A DNA stretch of 64,000 nt from an uncultured Celeribacter sp. GTDB taxonomy: Bacteria > Pseudomonadota > Alphaproteobacteria > Rhodobacterales > Rhodobacteraceae. Where the stretch lies: positions 1 through 64,000 of the forward strand of contig NZ_OY781107.1 in the NCBI RefSeq assembly GCF_963676475.1, given 5' to 3'. The notes beneath the pieces were generated by a model. That model worked only from the letters and a program-made list of their open reading frames with translations, searched no databases and had not been told where the DNA came from. Both the position numbers and the translations under genes were made by a program. Positions within the stretch are counted from its first letter, which is position 1, and every line of letters begins with the position of its first letter. Below, one piece after another: positions 62,582 to 64,000 of the stretch.

Positions 62582-63781
62582 TCAATTCATCGTCAGATGA
62601 TCGGCAATCCGATAGGCCAGCTGACGCGCCACTTCATCTTTGCTCATCCGCGGCCACTCATCCGCGCCACGCTCGGTGATCAGAGTCACGGCATTCTCGA
62701 CACCGCCCATGATCCCAGTGGCGGGCGAGACGTCATTGGCCACGATCCAATCGCAGCCCTTTCGTTTGCGTTTCGCGGTGGCATGCGCAACCACATCGTC
62801 GGTCTCAGCGGCAAAGCCAACGACCAGACGCGGGCGCCCTTCGACCATCTGGCTCACACCCGCCAAAATGTCCGGATTTTCGGAAAATTCCAGAACGGGC
62901 AGCTTTCCCTGTGTTTTCTTGATTTTTGACCCGCTCTCTGAGGCCACGCGCCAATCCGCCACCGCGGCGGCGAACACAGCGGCCTCGGCGGGCAAAGCGG
63001 CTTCGACCGCCTCTTTCATCTGGCGTGCGGTTTCCACCGGGATCACCCGCACCCCGCGCGGAGGGGCCACATCGGCGGGGCCGGTGACAAAGCTCACATC
63101 GGCGCCGAGATCGCGCAGAGCCTTGGCAATCGCCGTGCCCTGCGCCCCCGACGAGCGATTGGCGATGTAGCGCACCGGATCAATCGGTTCATGTGTCGGG
63201 CCGGAGGTCACGAGGATATGCTTGCCTTTCAGCGGGCCTTCGGTCAGAGCGGCCCGAATGGCGGCGATGATGTCAGGCGTCTCGGACAGGCGCCCGGGAC
63301 CGAATTCACCGCAAGCCATGGTGCCTTCTTCGGGGCCAACGAAAAGCACGCCGTCTTGTTTCAACTGCGCCACATTGCGCTGACACGCGGGGTGCTCCCA
63401 CATCCGCACATTCATCGCGGGCGCGACCAAAACGGGTTTGTCCGTCGCCATCAAAAGCGTCGAGGCCAGATCATTCGCCAGCCCCCCCGCCATCTTGCCC
63501 AGAAGATCGGCGGTGGCGGGCGAGACAACCACAAGATCGGCGGCGCGGGACAGTTCGATATGCCCCATCTCCGCCTCGTCGGTGAGATCGAAGAGATCGC
63601 GGTAGACCTTCTCGGCGGCCAAACCGGAGACGGACAAGGGCGTCACAAATTCTTCGGCGGCCTTGGTCAGCACCGGCACGACACGCGCGCCTTCATCGCG
63701 CAGTCGACGGATCAGGTCGAGCGATTTGAACGCCGCGATCCCGCCGCCGATGATCAGCAAAATGGTCTTTTCGTTCAGCAT
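62582..63781 (-). CDS. coaBC: bifunctional phosphopantothenoylcysteine decarboxylase/synthase
   Basis: This 399-residue enzyme catalyses two steps of coenzyme A synthesis. The N-terminal flavoprotein decarboxylase (CoaC, about 1-190) shows GGGIAAFKSL, PAMNVRMW and a CGEFGPGRL loop with the active Cys. The C-terminal synthetase (CoaB) starts near 195 with TSGPTHEPIDPVRYI and includes AVADWR. The ATG at 63781 is chosen since the frame from 63859 adds unconserved residues. Confidence 0.95.
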   Translation of the reverse strand: MLNEKTILLIIGGGIAAFKSLDLIRRLRDEGARVVPVLTKAAEEFVTPLSVSGLAAEKVYRDLFDLTDEAEMGHIELSRAADLVVVSPATADLLGKMAGGLANDLASTLLMATDKPVLVAPAMNVRMWEHPACQRNVAQLKQDGVLFVGPEEGTMACGEFGPGRLSETPDIIAAIRAALTEGPLKGKHILVTSGPTHEPIDPVRYIANRSSGAQGTAIAKALRDLGADVSFVTGPADVAPPRGVRVIPVETARQMKEAVEAALPAEAAVFAAAVADWRVASESGSKIKKTQGKLPVLEFSENPDILAGVSQMVEGRPRLVVGFAAETDDVVAHATAKRKRKGCDWIVANDVSPATGIMGGVENAVTLITERGADEWPRMSKDEVARQLAYRIADHLTMN

Positions 63782-63879
63782 TTTCGCTCTCCCGGCACGG
63801 CGACGTGCATTCGTGAATCCACAAGGATTGGTTCTAAGCCAAGGCCGCGCGTGAGACAATGCTCTGAAACTTGAGGCGA

Positions 63880-64000
63880 CTATTGCAAGAGCCCGGCACA
63901 GGGATCATCACGCAGGGTCGGCTCCGTCACCAACCAAAGATCATAGGGCGGCGCCTCCGCAGGAGTGTCTTCCAATTGACCGATGGAAAGCGTTTCAAAA
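63880..64000 (-). CDS. C-terminal end of an unidentified gene
   Basis: An open frame enters from the right edge of the window and stops at 63880, giving 39 residues that end in a proline/aspartate-rich segment. The piece is too short to assign. It is on the same strand as coaBC, about 100 bases upstream of its start, and may share its transcript. Confidence 0.45.
   Translation of the reverse strand, partial: FETLSIGQLEDTPAEAPPYDLWLVTEPTLRDDPCAGLLQ

Noticed and set aside
1..64000. tRNA, rRNA genes or a CRISPR array
   Set aside because: None was recognised by eye; no regularly spaced repeat array or conserved rRNA sequence was seen. A covariance-model scan would be needed to exclude a tRNA.

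Overview
The window looks like chromosome from an alphaproteobacterium of the Rhodobacterales (Roseobacter group). The G+C content is high, and several gene orders are familiar from that group: hisS-hisZ-hisG, a B12-dependent ribonucleotide reductase next to a DUF1489 gene, xdhABC joined to a BMP-type nucleoside transporter, and coaBC-dut-moeB. The species cannot be named from the sequence alone.

The left part (about 1-28 kb) is a mosaic of mobile and accessory DNA. From left to right it holds: an unrecognised ORF; a dead IS3-family element (768-2428) with a 111-bp MITE-like insert flanked by TA; an intact amino-acid/polyamine module (FAD amine oxidase, three-gene ABC transporter, divergent XRE-cupin regulator; 2.7-7.0 kb); a decayed IS1182-type element (7190-8625); and a Tn7-like transposition region (8.7-19.3 kb). 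That region carries a TnsA-like endonuclease, a DDE transposase (TnsB/TniA), an AAA+ regulator (TnsC/TniB), a separate Lon-like AAA+ protein and a long TniQ/TnsD-like protein. The TniQ protein is translationally coupled to a metallophosphoesterase and a small membrane protein. Next come an AraC-SDR pair (19.9-21.7 kb) between imperfect direct repeats, an IS1111-group IS110 element (21903-23244), two overlapping genes for a membrane protein and an exported protein, a lone tyrosine recombinase (25.1-25.7 kb), and an A+T-rich two-gene module with a HicA-like small protein (25.9-27.2 kb). A gene-poor 1-kb stretch follows.

From 28.2 kb onward the sequence is compact and core-like: nrdJ, DUF1489, NUDIX-hisG-hisZ-hisS, slyX, a lipoprotein gene ending at dnaE, a purine salvage/oxidation operon (xdhABC, BMP-family ABC transporter, DUF2834), an AhpD-like protein, panC-panB, pirin, a flavin-pocket stress protein, CsbD, a 2-hydroxyacid dehydrogenase, an SH3 protein next to a capsule-type glycosyltransferase, a CDF metal transporter, an M3 oligopeptidase, a ThiF/MoeB-like activating enzyme, dut, coaBC and the end of one more gene. 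Many neighbours overlap by 1 or 4 bases (TGATG, ATGA, GTGA, TTGA), which points to translational coupling.

The most unusual part is the Tn7-like region. Its TniQ carries what look like five successive helix-turn-helix modules behind the zinc-binding N-terminal part. Its operon begins with a phosphoesterase and a membrane protein, neither a standard transposition component. A Lon-like ATPase without a protease domain lies beyond the tnsABC terminator. No cas genes or CRISPR array are present, so this is not a CRISPR-guided transposon on the evidence here. I saw no rRNA or tRNA genes.
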